Shown here: positions 49,716-58,132 of the stretch, piece after piece
How positions within the stretch are numbered: position 1 is the stretch's first letter
Layout of the letters: each line of letters opens with the position of its first letter
Source of the DNA: Clostridium mediterraneense
GTDB taxonomy: Bacteria; Bacillota; Clostridia; Clostridiales; Clostridiaceae
NCBI RefSeq assembly: GCF_900091705.1
Contig: NZ_LT594785.1
Span: forward strand, 125,640-189,639
Reading direction: 5' to 3'
DNA length: 64,000 bases
Made by a program: the position numbers and the translations under genes
Notes under the pieces: model-generated
The model's database searches: none
Told to the model about the DNA's origin: nothing
The model's input: the letters and a program-made list of their open reading frames with translations, nothing else

Positions 49716-49744
49716 TTTTTTATTTTTAAAATTTAATATGCTGC

Positions 49745-49819
49745 GGCCCCTTGGTCAAGCGGTTAAGACACCACCCTTTCACGGTGGTAACAGGGGTTCG
49801 ATTCCCCTAGGGGTCACCA
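49745..49819 (+). tRNA. tRNA-Glu (UUC), copy 3
   Basis: Identical to the copies at 49142 and 49389. It follows a 29-base spacer after tRNA-Thr, longer than the others. Confidence 0.97.
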
Positions 49820-49826
49820 ATTTTTA

Positions 49827-49902
49827 GGTCGCATAGCTCAGCTGGGAGAGCACCTGCCTTACAAGCAGGGGGTCACAGGTTCGATCCCTGTTGCGACCAC
49901 CA
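49827..49902 (+). tRNA. tRNA-Val (UAC), copy 3
   Basis: Identical to the copies at 49221 and 49469; anticodon TAC, encoded CCA. Confidence 0.97.
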
Positions 49903-49912
49903 TTTTTTTTAT

Positions 49913-49989
49913 GGCTCAGTAGCTCAGCTGGTTAGAGTGCCGGCCTGTCACGCCGGAGGTCGAGGGTTCGAACCCCTTCTGAGTCGCCA
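49913..49989 (+). tRNA. tRNA-Asp (GUC), copy 3
   Basis: Identical to the copies at 49304 and 49556. It is the last tRNA before the terminator. Confidence 0.97.
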
Positions 49990-50001
49990 AATGGTGTTAA
50001 G

Positions 50002-50031
50002 AAAGCTTCATTTTATATGAAGCTTTTTTTG
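50002..50031 (+). terminator. Terminator of the tRNA array
   Basis: Stem AAAGCTTCAT with ATGAAGCTTT, loop TTTAT, then a T-run. Confidence 0.88.
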
Positions 50032-50052
50032 TTTTTAAAATAATTTTTATAG

Positions 50053-50087
50053 AAAAAAGAACACAAAATAATTAATCTTGTGTTCTT
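50053..50087 (-). terminator. Terminator of the dnaD-dnaI operon
   Basis: On the minus strand AAGAACACAA pairs with TTGTGTTCTT (50057-50066 and 50078-50087), followed by TTTTCT. The upstream arm is inside the last codons of dnaI. Confidence 0.8.
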
Positions 50088-51064
50088 CTTCTTCTTTTTT
50101 TCATTTCAAGTCTTATATCTTCTCCAAAGAAACTTAAAACAGTAAAGTTTCCAAGTAATCTAGAATTTATTCTTTCATCATAACTAGCTTTTATCTCAGA
50201 CATAGATAAGTTTGTTGATATTATCATCTTTTTCTTCTTTAGTAACTTATTATTTAAGAATGTGAAGAATTCTGATATTGAGAAATCAGTTATTTGTTCA
50301 GTTCCTAAATCATCTATTATAAGTAAGTCACAATTTAGAAGTAAAGATTCAAGCTCTTTATTATTGTTAAATCTAATATCTTTTAAATCTTTAAGAAGTT
50401 CATCAGAAGTTCTATAAACTACTAAAAAACTTTTATCTAGAAGATATTTAGCTATACATTGTGATAAAAATGACTTTCCAGTACCTGCGAGTCCTGTAAA
50501 TAGAAGATTTTTATCATGACTACTAAAACCTTTTAGATAATTATTTTGGATATTATCGATAATTTGTTGCATATTTTCTTTTGGAGATATACGTTCTGTT
50601 TCTAATTTGTTTGCTCTAAAATATTGGAAAGTAAAATTAGAAAAGTTATTTGTCTCTAAAAGCTCTGCAATATGTGATCTTTTATAATATATATCAACTA
50701 AATTTTTATTGTAACAAGAGCATTTCTTAGTTTCTATATACCCTGTATCTCTACACTTTTCACAATGATAATGAAGAGTTAGATAATTAGGAGCATAACC
50801 ATGAGCCATAAGTAGCTCATATTGCTGAGTTCTAAGATCATCTATTAAATCACGTAATTTTCCCATTTCTTCATCTTTATTAGCAGATTTTCTTATTGCT
50901 ATTAAAGAAATTTTAGCTGATAATTTTCCTATTTGCTTATCAAGTTCAATTATCTCAGGATGAAGTTTTGATATTTCTTCAACTCTTTTATTAAGTTTTT
51001 TCTTTTCAGTTTGGCGAAGTTTATCGTAATATTCCATAAGTTCAGCCTTAGTTCCATTTATCAT
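50072..51064 (-). CDS. dnaI: Helicase loader (DnaI/DnaC-like AAA+ ATPase)
   Basis: A 330-residue loader that delivers the replicative helicase to DNA. The N-terminal region is helical and ends in a zinc-binding set C101, C104, C115 and C117 (HCEKCRDTGY, KKCSCYN), as in Bacillus DnaI. The AAA+ part has Walker A GLAGTGKS at 191-198 and Walker B LLIIDDLGTE. The C-terminus is very basic (EMKKRRRRTQD). Its ATG overlaps the dnaD stop (TAATG). The helicase itself is encoded at 39278. Confidence 0.92.
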   Translation of the reverse strand: MINGTKAELMEYYDKLRQTEKKKLNKRVEEISKLHPEIIELDKQIGKLSAKISLIAIRKSANKDEEMGKLRDLIDDLRTQQYELLMAHGYAPNYLTLHYHCEKCRDTGYIETKKCSCYNKNLVDIYYKRSHIAELLETNNFSNFTFQYFRANKLETERISPKENMQQIIDNIQNNYLKGFSSHDKNLLFTGLAGTGKSFLSQCIAKYLLDKSFLVVYRTSDELLKDLKDIRFNNNKELESLLLNCDLLIIDDLGTEQITDFSISEFFTFLNNKLLKKKKMIISTNLSMSEIKASYDERINSRLLGNFTVLSFFGEDIRLEMKKRRRRTQD

Positions 51065-52050
51065 TAATCATCCCACCCTAATAATTCATTTTCAAGAGTA
51101 TCATAATCATATTCTCTTTGAGTATAGTTTGCAAATCTTAATGTCTTATTTGGTTTTCTGTTATTTATATTTTGTACTATTTGTTTATTAGCTTTTAGTT
51201 TATCATTATCTTCGATATCTTTAAGAGTTTTAAAGCCAGCCTCTCTCCATTTTGTAAGTATTCCATCTATGTACTTAAAATCGGCTTTATTTATTCTTTC
51301 AGAACAAATTTTACATGCTTTTAGGATTACGTCAGTTGAAAAATTATAAGTAAATAACCATTTTTCTATCATATCTTGATGTGGTTTCATGATATCTGTA
51401 TTTTTTATACCTAGATATTCAAGGATAGTTCTGATTTTTACCCACTTATCTTCAAACTTAGTAATATATTTATTAGCATCTTCTATAGTTTTTATACCTG
51501 AATCATGCCAAGCAAGAGCAACAGATTCTATATAATTTGCTGTTCTTTTTTCTTTAGATACACAATATTCAATAAGGAATAAAATAAGTTCTAAAGTAAA
51601 ACCAAGTTCTTTTGTCCAAGAAAGATACATTTCTATTTCTTTATTAGATAAAGGTCTGCTAAGTAGGTTTTCTATATCTTTTAGCATATCTTTATTTGAG
51701 TTTTTCTCTAAAGCACTAAGAAGGTTAACCTTTTCATTTTCAGTTGACTCTTTATCTGATAAATTAACGAATTCTATATTAAAATTATTCATTTTATCTA
51801 TAGGAATAAGTTTTATTACGCCTTCATTATTCCAGTATTTTAAGGCGTTTGTTACCTCTGATTCTAATAACCCAAGATTAGCTGCTAAGATTGATGAGCT
51901 TACACCTGGTTCCCCGCTGACAGTACATTTTAATAAAAGAATATAGACTTTTACAAATTCACCTCTAGCTTTAGTCATATATTTATCGATAAATATATTA
52001 CTTATTGGAGTAAAGTCAATGTTTGAGTTTTTTAACATAAAAGTACTCAT
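51064..52050 (-). CDS. dnaD: DnaD domain replication protein
   Basis: A 328-residue protein with an N-terminal winged-helix-like domain (about 1-110) and two copies of the DnaD/DnaB2 helical domain (about 125-195 and 200-285). The blocks LSWTKELGFTLELILFLIEYC and, after AWHDSGIKTIEDANKYI, WREAGFKTLKDIEDNDKLK are the characteristic DnaD ends. It takes part in helicase loading with DnaI. The start is uncertain: the ATG at 52050 has a weak AAAGG 13 bases away, and an ATG at 52071 has none. It is coupled to dnaI by a TAATG overlap. Confidence 0.85.
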   Translation of the reverse strand: MSTFMLKNSNIDFTPISNIFIDKYMTKARGEFVKVYILLLKCTVSGEPGVSSSILAANLGLLESEVTNALKYWNNEGVIKLIPIDKMNNFNIEFVNLSDKESTENEKVNLLSALEKNSNKDMLKDIENLLSRPLSNKEIEMYLSWTKELGFTLELILFLIEYCVSKEKRTANYIESVALAWHDSGIKTIEDANKYITKFEDKWVKIRTILEYLGIKNTDIMKPHQDMIEKWLFTYNFSTDVILKACKICSERINKADFKYIDGILTKWREAGFKTLKDIEDNDKLKANKQIVQNINNRKPNKTLRFANYTQREYDYDTLENELLGWDD

Positions 52051-52088
52051 AATTATATATCTGCCTTTCATAAATTAATAGTTTAAAG

Positions 52089-52178
52089 GGTCTTTAATTA
52101 TTATAACAAAGACAATTTACTTCCTAGTGTAACTAAAACGCTACAATAGGTCTTTAATAATTATAACAAAGAGAATTT
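52089..52178. repeat. Two 30-bp direct repeats with PerR-like cores, dnaD promoter region
   Basis: 52089-52118 and 52149-52178 agree at 28 of 30 bases and start exactly 60 bases apart. Each contains, on the minus strand, TTATAATnATTAAAG (52092-52106 and 52152-52166), which is 12 of 14 to the PerR consensus. Each also holds an extended -10 TGTTATAAT. The right copy has TTGAGT (minus strand, 52183-52188) 17 bases upstream of TATAAT, giving a good dnaD promoter. The left copy lacks a -35. Confidence 0.7.
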
Positions 52179-52303
52179 TAACACTCAACACACTTTTATG
52201 TAGAGTAAGGAAAATAAATCTTGCTTTGTATATATTTTTTTAAAAAGGGAACATTAAAAATTGTATTTTGTAAAAAGCGTACTAAAGATAAAGGAGTAGA
52301 GAA

Positions 52304-53497
52304 ATGGATAGTTTTTTGAAAAAGACTAGAAAAATAGCCATTATTCTAGTAGTTATGTTTCTTTTTACAGGGGCATATGGTATGACAAATATTTATAAAG
52401 CCTATGTAAATGATAAATTTATTGGCTATGTAAATAATAAGTTTGAAGCAAGATTAATTTATAAGGAAGTTATTAATGAAGCATCAGAAAAATTCTTAGC
52501 TGTGGATGTAGGTAAAAATAAATTTACTTTTAAAAATGCAAATGAAAGCGAAAAGCTTACCAATAGAGATGAAATTAAAAAGAATATAATAAGTGAAGCT
52601 GATATTAATGTTGAAGCTTATAGTATGTATTTTAATGATGTCAATGTAGGATGTGTTGATAACTTAAAATGTGGAGATGAAGTTGTTTATAATTTAAAGA
52701 AAGAAGCAATAAATCAAACTAAGCTTACTAATAATCATTTTTTAAGTGTAGAACTACAAGAAAATGTGAACTATAACAAGGAAATGGTTAAGTTAAGTAA
52801 GGTTGGTACAGTGAAAAATATTTTAAGTAATATAGAAGATATTAATAGTGCTAGAGATAAGAAAATAGCAAATGTTCAAATTCTAGAATTAAAAAAAGAA
52901 ATAGAAGACGTTAAGCAAAATACAAAAATATTATCTAGTGATAATTTATATCTAGGGCAGACTGTGAAAAAAGAAGGAGAAGCAGGGAAGAAAGAAATAA
53001 AAAGAAAAAATATATATGTTGATGGGAAAGTAGTTAGTACCATGGTTTTAGAAGAAAATTTAATATCAAGACCAAAGGATGATATTATCTATACAGGAGT
53101 TCAGAACCCTGTTAGTAAAGGAATTGCTTTTATTAGTTATCCAAGTGAGAGTAGATTAATTACATCACCTTATGGAAGACGATGGGGTAATGAACATCAT
53201 AGTGGAATTGATATTGATGGTAGAATGGGCCAAAGTATAAAAGCTGTACTTGATGGTAGAGTAAAATTTGCTGGCTGGATGAATGGCTATGGATATACAG
53301 TTATTATTGATCATGGAAGTAATGTTGAAACTTTATATGCTCATGCAAGTAAACTTACTGCTAAAACAGGAGAAAAAGTTTGCAAGGGTGATAAGATAGC
53401 TGAAGTTGGTAGTACAGGAAGAAGTACAGGTCCACATATACATTTTGAACTTAGAAATAATGGAGTGGCAGTAAATCCTATAGGATATTTCATATAA
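52304..53497 (+). CDS. M23 family metallopeptidase with G5 domain
   Basis: A 397-residue secreted or membrane-anchored cell-wall hydrolase. A hydrophobic segment at about 10-30 (IAIILVVMFLFTGAYGM) serves as signal or anchor. A helical region follows, then a G5-like domain (about 205-270, with KKEGEAGKKEIKRKNIYVDG) and the LytM domain. Zinc ligands H299 and D303 (HSGID) and H380 of HIHFE are intact, with H347 in YAHA and H378 as catalytic histidines. The likely role is peptidoglycan endopeptidase in growth or sporulation. It is divergent from dnaD. Confidence 0.92.
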   Translation: MDSFLKKTRKIAIILVVMFLFTGAYGMTNIYKAYVNDKFIGYVNNKFEARLIYKEVINEASEKFLAVDVGKNKFTFKNANESEKLTNRDEIKKNIISEADINVEAYSMYFNDVNVGCVDNLKCGDEVVYNLKKEAINQTKLTNNHFLSVELQENVNYNKEMVKLSKVGTVKNILSNIEDINSARDKKIANVQILELKKEIEDVKQNTKILSSDNLYLGQTVKKEGEAGKKEIKRKNIYVDGKVVSTMVLEENLISRPKDDIIYTGVQNPVSKGIAFISYPSESRLITSPYGRRWGNEHHSGIDIDGRMGQSIKAVLDGRVKFAGWMNGYGYTVIIDHGSNVETLYAHASKLTAKTGEKVCKGDKIAEVGSTGRSTGPHIHFELRNNGVAVNPIGYFI

Positions 53498-53535
53498 AAA
53501 AATGCATTTCAATTAATATAATTGAAATGCATTTT
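53498..53535. terminator. Bidirectional terminator between M23 and S8 genes
   Basis: A long perfect stem (AAAATGCATTTCAATTA with TAATTGAAATGCATTTT) in a convergent gap, A-run on the left and T-rich sequence on the right. Confidence 0.85.
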
Positions 53536-54717
53536 CTATTTAAGGAAGCTTTCTATATCTAAAGAACCGTTTCCTACTAAATTATATGGAATATCATTTA
53601 TTTTTTTTGAACAAAGCTCTAGTCTAGAGCTAACATCTTTAAAGTTATAATCAGGATATTTTTCAAGAAGCAAAGCACAAATACCACAAATATATGCTCC
53701 TGAAATAGCAGTTCCTGTATATGTCTTATAGAAATTTTTTAATTTAGGCGGAAATATCTTCATTGAATCTCTTTCAGATATATATGATCTTATAGTATTT
53801 CCACACACCATATCTGTACATTTATAGCATATGTTTATTTTTTTATTATTACTACATCCAGAGGAGTACTCATAAGGAGATAAATCACTTTTTAATCCTC
53901 CAACAATTATAAGGTTTTTAGCTAGTGCTAAACCAGACATTGAATCTTTTGAATTTTTATTACTTCCACTTGGCATAATTGGAATAACTCCAAGAGCAGT
54001 AATCTTTTCAAGTAGAATATCAAAGTACTCTATATGTTTTAAAGGTGTATTAAAGCTTTCAAATGGCATGTAAAGTAGCTTTATATTAGTTTCCTCTATA
54101 TCATCTAGTATTAACTCTAATGAACGTAGAATATTAGATAAAAATGCTTTACCTGTTCTATCAAACACTTTATATATAGCAAGAGAGCTTTTTTCAGCAA
54201 CACCTTTATATCTAAATTTAGATTTAGAACCACTACCACATATTAATGTAGAAATTGCAGTTCCATGACCATTATCATCATAAGGATATTTTAGTCCATT
54301 TACTAAATCAGTAAATTTAACTATCCTACTTGGTGATAATAAATCAGGGTGTGGAAAAGCTCCACTGTCTATGATGGCTGATATTACATCTCTCCCAGTA
54401 AAATTATCTATATTTCTATTATTTACAACACTACTATTTGATTCACTAAGCTCACAAAGGAAGCAATAATCATCTAGGCTTACACTAAGAACCTCAGGAT
54501 ACTCACATAATCTATAGATAGCTCTAGCAGGTAAGGTGGCACAAACTAGTTTTAAGTAAGTAAAACTTAATAAAACTTCACCACGAAGGCTTTTTATTAT
54601 TTTTTCAGAGTCCTTATGAAATTTTTTAAACTCTATAAGCACTCTATATGAGTCATAGCAACCACTTTTCAAAAAAGGGACTAGATTACTAGATATTTTT
54701 TTATTTTTAAAAAACAT
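53536..54717 (-). CDS. Subtilisin-like (S8) protein with altered catalytic site
   Basis: A 393-residue intracellular-type subtilase without signal peptide. The catalytic Asp and His are present: D117 in AIIDSGAFPHPDL and H151 in DDNGHGTAIS. At the serine position the family GTSxA reads GTAIS, with A337 (codon at 53707-53709) in place of the nucleophile. The oxyanion-hole Asn of AAGN is replaced by PSGS (S252, with N253 beside it). It is thus probably a pseudoprotease. The N-terminal 100 residues resemble an inhibitor-like prodomain that would stay attached. It is cysteine-rich for a cytosolic subtilase. Confidence 0.82.
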   Translation of the reverse strand: MFFKNKKISSNLVPFLKSGCYDSYRVLIEFKKFHKDSEKIIKSLRGEVLLSFTYLKLVCATLPARAIYRLCEYPEVLSVSLDDYCFLCELSESNSSVVNNRNIDNFTGRDVISAIIDSGAFPHPDLLSPSRIVKFTDLVNGLKYPYDDNGHGTAISTLICGSGSKSKFRYKGVAEKSSLAIYKVFDRTGKAFLSNILRSLELILDDIEETNIKLLYMPFESFNTPLKHIEYFDILLEKITALGVIPIMPSGSNKNSKDSMSGLALAKNLIIVGGLKSDLSPYEYSSGCSNNKKINICYKCTDMVCGNTIRSYISERDSMKIFPPKLKNFYKTYTGTAISGAYICGICALLLEKYPDYNFKDVSSRLELCSKKINDIPYNLVGNGSLDIESFLK

Positions 54718-54830
54718 AAAAAAGACTCCTAAAGTATTTTCATTATAGTATATGAAGCTTCTTTTAATGTGGTGAAAAACTAAACAATTATAAATAAGTT
54801 ATAATTTAAATTTTATTTAGTTAAATTAAG

Positions 54831-55262
54831 TTACTTTTTAAACTTAAATAGAAGTATCCCAGCCAACATTAGTATTATTCCAACGTAATTTTTCCAATCA
54901 AAACAAAGTTTTGGAGTATCAAATAAACCAAAGCATTCTATAAGAGCTGCAAAAATAAGTTGAGAGAATAAAATTATTAGAATTGAGTAAGTTGGACCAA
55001 GTGAGCCAATACCCTTCATAACAGTAAATGTTATAATAACTCCAATAAGTCCACCTAAAAGATAAAGTTTATTAACTGTCTTAATTCTTCCGAAATCTCC
55101 ATCTTTTAAGAAGAAGTATGCTATTAATGTAAAAACAAAAGCTGTTCCTTGAACAATAAGGTTTGTTTCCCAGAGCCCTATTTTATCTGATACTCTAGTA
55201 TTAAACACACCTTGAATACTCATTGCAAGTCCTGCAACTATAGAAAAAATAATTCCAAACAA
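54831..55262 (-). CDS. DMT-superfamily YdcZ-like (DUF606) transporter half
   Basis: A 143-residue protein with five hydrophobic helices of the DUF606/YdcZ family: FGIIFSIVAGLAMSIQGVFNTRVSDKIG at the start and NYVGIILMLAGILLFKFKK at the end. Such small proteins are thought to pair to form a full drug/metabolite transporter fold; the substrate is unknown. It has a TTG start at 55262 with AGGTG seven bases upstream. Confidence 0.85.
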   Translation of the reverse strand: MFGIIFSIVAGLAMSIQGVFNTRVSDKIGLWETNLIVQGTAFVFTLIAYFFLKDGDFGRIKTVNKLYLLGGLIGVIITFTVMKGIGSLGPTYSILIILFSQLIFAALIECFGLFDTPKLCFDWKNYVGIILMLAGILLFKFKK

Positions 55263-55313
55263 AACAAATCACCTCATGATTATTATGTCTAGATATAAAA
55301 AAAATAGCCCTAA

Positions 55314-55790
55314 TTAATGAGCTATTTTAAAATAAGTTTTATTTAAAAATTCTGTTTCTATTTCTTCGAGAGTTAGATTTAGACTAAGTCCTAATGAAAG
55401 GAAGTCTTCTAACAATGTTTGATAATGATCAATAGAAGGGAAAGACCTTAAATCATTTATATCAACAAAAAGGTTAGAGAACTGATCGCTTAGACAAGCT
55501 TCATTATTTTCTACAAAAACTTCCTTTAGTGAGCAGTAACCCCTATCAAGACCTAATGTAATTAAGTGATTTAAAGTTTTAATATATTTATCTAAAATTA
55601 TGTTTTTATCAAAGTTAGTTTCTGCATCCTTCCAGTAAACGAAGCAGTTAGTACTATTTGCAAGATCACTAATTTTAATTTGTATTGAAAGATGCATCCT
55701 TGCTGTTATTTTATAATCATTTAAATTTTCATCAATTAATAGCTTTTTATTAAGCATTCTTTGATGTGAAAAAAGATTTTCTATATTCAT
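55314..55790 (-). CDS. Degenerate dimeric dUTPase-like protein
   Basis: A 158-residue helical protein that aligns along its length with the dimeric dUTPase family (PF08761): the opening MNIENLFSHQRMLNKK, then ISDLANSTNCFVYWKD (family ELANExRxFKxW) and LNHLITLGLDRGY. The magnesium-binding acidic residues are lost: family ExxE reads K39-I-S-D42, and EExxD reads D67-K-Y-I-K71. It is therefore unlikely to hydrolyse dUTP. It may be a regulatory or structural relative. AGGGGGAG lies before the ATG. Confidence 0.65.
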   Translation of the reverse strand: MNIENLFSHQRMLNKKLLIDENLNDYKITARMHLSIQIKISDLANSTNCFVYWKDAETNFDKNIILDKYIKTLNHLITLGLDRGYCSLKEVFVENNEACLSDQFSNLFVDINDLRSFPSIDHYQTLLEDFLSLGLSLNLTLEEIETEFLNKTYFKIAH

Positions 55791-55907
55791 AATTATATAA
55801 CTCCCCCTAAGTTTTATCCTACCTTACATATTTTATACAAAAAACAAGATAAAGGAAAGTAGTAATGTAAAAATAAATTATAAATACTTATTAATTAGTA
55901 GAAATAC

Positions 55908-55945
55908 AAAAACCATCATGAAATAACTTTTATATTTCATGATGG
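55908..55945 (-). terminator. Terminator after the 2H-like gene
   Basis: Stem CCATCATGAAAT/ATTTCATGATGG (55913-55924 and 55934-55945). On the minus strand TTTTTGTATTT follows. Confidence 0.8.
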
Positions 55946-55950
55946 CTTTA

Positions 55951-56487
55951 TTAATATTCTCTAAGGTTATAACTTTTTATTATAGTTTCCTTTTTGCTAG
56001 AAACCTTCCAAAGTTCAACTCTATCGATTTTAATTGTTTCACACTCATGACTCCCTTTATTAACAAGAGAGGCTGTAAAATCTTTCTTATAGTCCTTTCC
56101 AATAAAGTTTGTTGTACTTAGAGCTATTGAAAGATATTTTCTTTCATCTTTAGCATTAAATCCATGTAGCTTTAACATATCATTTAATGAACGGTGGATT
56201 TTACTTATGTATCCTTTGTTTTCTATTTTTAGATTGACATTCTTTGCGTTGTTATCATAAGAAAATATATCGCCTGTAAGTTCAATTTTAAACTTCTTAT
56301 AAGGTTTAAATATTTTACATAAAACCTCATCCAATTTTTCTAAATCGGGTGACTCTATTGTTTTCAATACAATATGAGATGAAAGTTGATATCTTGGCAA
56401 TCTATACTTTTTAAGAATATTTTTCTTGATAGGGTCTATTTTTCTATATGATTCATCATCAAATAATGCGACTAAGTAATATTTCAT
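55951..56487 (-). CDS. 2H phosphoesterase/RNA-ligase-like protein with one motif degraded
   Basis: A 178-residue protein resembling the LigT/YjcG 2H family: MKYYLVALFDDESYRKIDPI at the start, then SSHIVLKTI, where the first H-x-[ST] motif reads H38-I-V. The second half carries KYLSIAL (about 117-123), where the second motif histidine is replaced by Y118. With only one of the paired histidines, phosphoesterase action is doubtful. The family assignment rests on length, strand pattern and the first motif, so it is tentative. Confidence 0.55.
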   Translation of the reverse strand: MKYYLVALFDDESYRKIDPIKKNILKKYRLPRYQLSSHIVLKTIESPDLEKLDEVLCKIFKPYKKFKIELTGDIFSYDNNAKNVNLKIENKGYISKIHRSLNDMLKLHGFNAKDERKYLSIALSTTNFIGKDYKKDFTASLVNKGSHECETIKIDRVELWKVSSKKETIIKSYNLREY

Positions 56488-56850
56488 ATTTAACCCTCAC
56501 TTAAATTAAACTTAAATCTACCATTAATATGCTTAGATTATATCATACTAATAAATGATAAAACAAATTAATCTTAATTAAGTAGATATTTACATATCAT
56601 TTAGTTAATTTTTAATGTATAATATATAAAATTTCATCATGAAAATAGCATAAAACAAAAACTACTTTAAATATTGAACTATTATTGATATAATGATAAT
56701 CGTGAATATTTATGAAATAAGGAAAATGCCGAAAATATAGGCATTAAATTGATAATTTAGGTAATATAAAACGAATAAAAAAGAAATAAATGGAAAATGT
56801 ATATATAGGAACTATTTTATAAAATTATAAAGATAGTAAGGGTGAAATGG
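56488..56850. other. Intergenic region before murA
   Basis: About 360 AT-rich bases without a gene. TTTAAA (56666-56671) and TATAAT (56689-56694), 17 bases apart, are a candidate murA promoter, which would give a leader of about 150 bases. No riboswitch-like structure was recognised. Confidence 0.45.
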
Positions 56851-58104
56851 ATGGAAAGATTGATTGTAAAAGGAGGCAACCCTTTAAAAGGTGTTGTTGA
56901 AATAAATGGAGCAAAAAATGCAGCTGTTGCTATTTTACCAGCTGCTATTATGGCAAGTGAAGGAAAATGTATTATAGATAATGTACCAGATATCGAAGAT
57001 GTACGTTGTTTAGAAAGAATAATAAAGAGCTTAGGTTGTGGAGTTGAAAAAGTAGGAAAGAATGCTTTAGAAATTGATGCAACAGATGTAAGTCACACAA
57101 GTGCATGTACTGAAGATGTAAGAAGAATGAGAGCATCATATTACTTCATAGGAGCTTTACTTGCTAGATTTAAAGAAGCAAGAGTTGATTTACCAGGGGG
57201 GTGTCCAATAGGAGTAAGACCAATAGATCAACATATAAAAGGATTTGAAGCTTTAGGAGCAGATGTTACTATTGAATCAGATTATGTAAAAGTAAAAGCA
57301 GAAAAATTAGTTGGAACAAATATATTCTTTGACGTTGTCAGTGTTGGTGCAACTATAAATGTTATGTTAGCTGCAACACTTGCAGAAGGAACAACAACAC
57401 TTGAAAATGCAGCAAGAGAACCACACGTAGTTGATGTTGCTAACTTCTTAAACTCAATGGGAGCAAACATCAAAGGAGCAGGAACAGATATTATAAGAAT
57501 CCAAGGCGTTGAAAAACTTGTAGGATGTAATTATAGTGTAGTACCTGACCAAATAGAAGCAGGAACATTTATGATAGCTGCTGCTGCAACAAAAGGTGAT
57601 GTAACACTTAACAATGTTATTCCAAAGCACTTAGAATCAATTACAGCAAAACTTATTGAAATGGGTGTTAAAGTTGAAGAAGGAGATGACAGTGTTAGAG
57701 TTTATGTTGATGGACCTTTACATGGAGTAAATGTTAAAACAACACCATATCCTGGATTCCCAACTGATGTTCAACAACCAATGTCAGCATTATTAACAAT
57801 AGTTGATGGAAAGAGTACAATTGTTGAAAGCATATGGGAAAATAGACATAAGCATGCAGAAGAACTTAATAAAATGGGTGCTAACATAGAAGTTGAAGGA
57901 AGAAAAGCTATAATAACAGGAGTTGAAAAGCTTACAGGAGCTGAAGTAGAAGCAACTGACTTAAGAGCTGGAGCTGCAATGGTTATAGCTGGACTTGTAG
58001 CAGAAGGTGAAACTAAGATAGGAAACATTAAACATATTGATAGAGGATACCCTCATATAGAAGATAAGTTTAATAATCTTGGAGCAGATATAAGAAGAGT
58101 TTAA
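56851..58104 (+). CDS. murA: UDP-N-acetylglucosamine 1-carboxyvinyltransferase
   Basis: A 417-residue enzyme for the first committed step of peptidoglycan synthesis: transfer of enolpyruvate from PEP to UDP-GlcNAc. K22 in NGAKNA and the active-site cysteine C118 in [10 protein letters not shown] are present, so fosfomycin sensitivity at this site is expected. [13 protein letters not shown] and [10 protein letters not shown] mark the second half. I chose the ATG at 56851, six bases after AAGGGTG. An in-frame GTG nine bases earlier lies in that site. Firmicutes often carry two MurA copies; this may be one of them. Confidence 0.96.
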   Translation: MERLIVKGGNPLKGVVEINGAKNAAVAILPAAIMASEGKCIIDNVPDIEDVRCLERIIKSLGCGVEKVGKNALEIDATDVSHTSACTEDVRRMRASYYFIGALLARFKEARVDLPGGCPIGVRPIDQHIKGFEALGADVTIESDYVKVKAEKLVGTNIFFDVVSVGATINVMLAATLAEGTTTLENAAREPHVVDVANFLNSMGANIKGAGTDIIRIQGVEKLVGCNYSVVPDQIEAGTFMIAAAATKGDVTLNNVIPKHLESITAKLIEMGVKVEEGDDSVRVYVDGPLHGVNVKTTPYPGFPTDVQQPMSALLTIVDGKSTIVESIWENRHKHAEELNKMGANIEVEGRKAIITGVEKLTGAEVEATDLRAGAAMVIAGLVAEGETKIGNIKHIDRGYPHIEDKFNNLGADIRRV

Positions 58105-58132
58105 TATATATAGGTATTTAGGTGGGGGAGAT

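Noticed and set aside
49328-49729. 133-codon frame across the tRNA array
   Set aside because: It runs through several tRNA genes; its repeated peptide pattern comes only from the repeated tRNAs.
52072-52303. Interpreting the 30-base repeats as a CRISPR remnant
   Set aside because: Only two units, and each contains promoter elements fitted to dnaD; no cas genes nearby.
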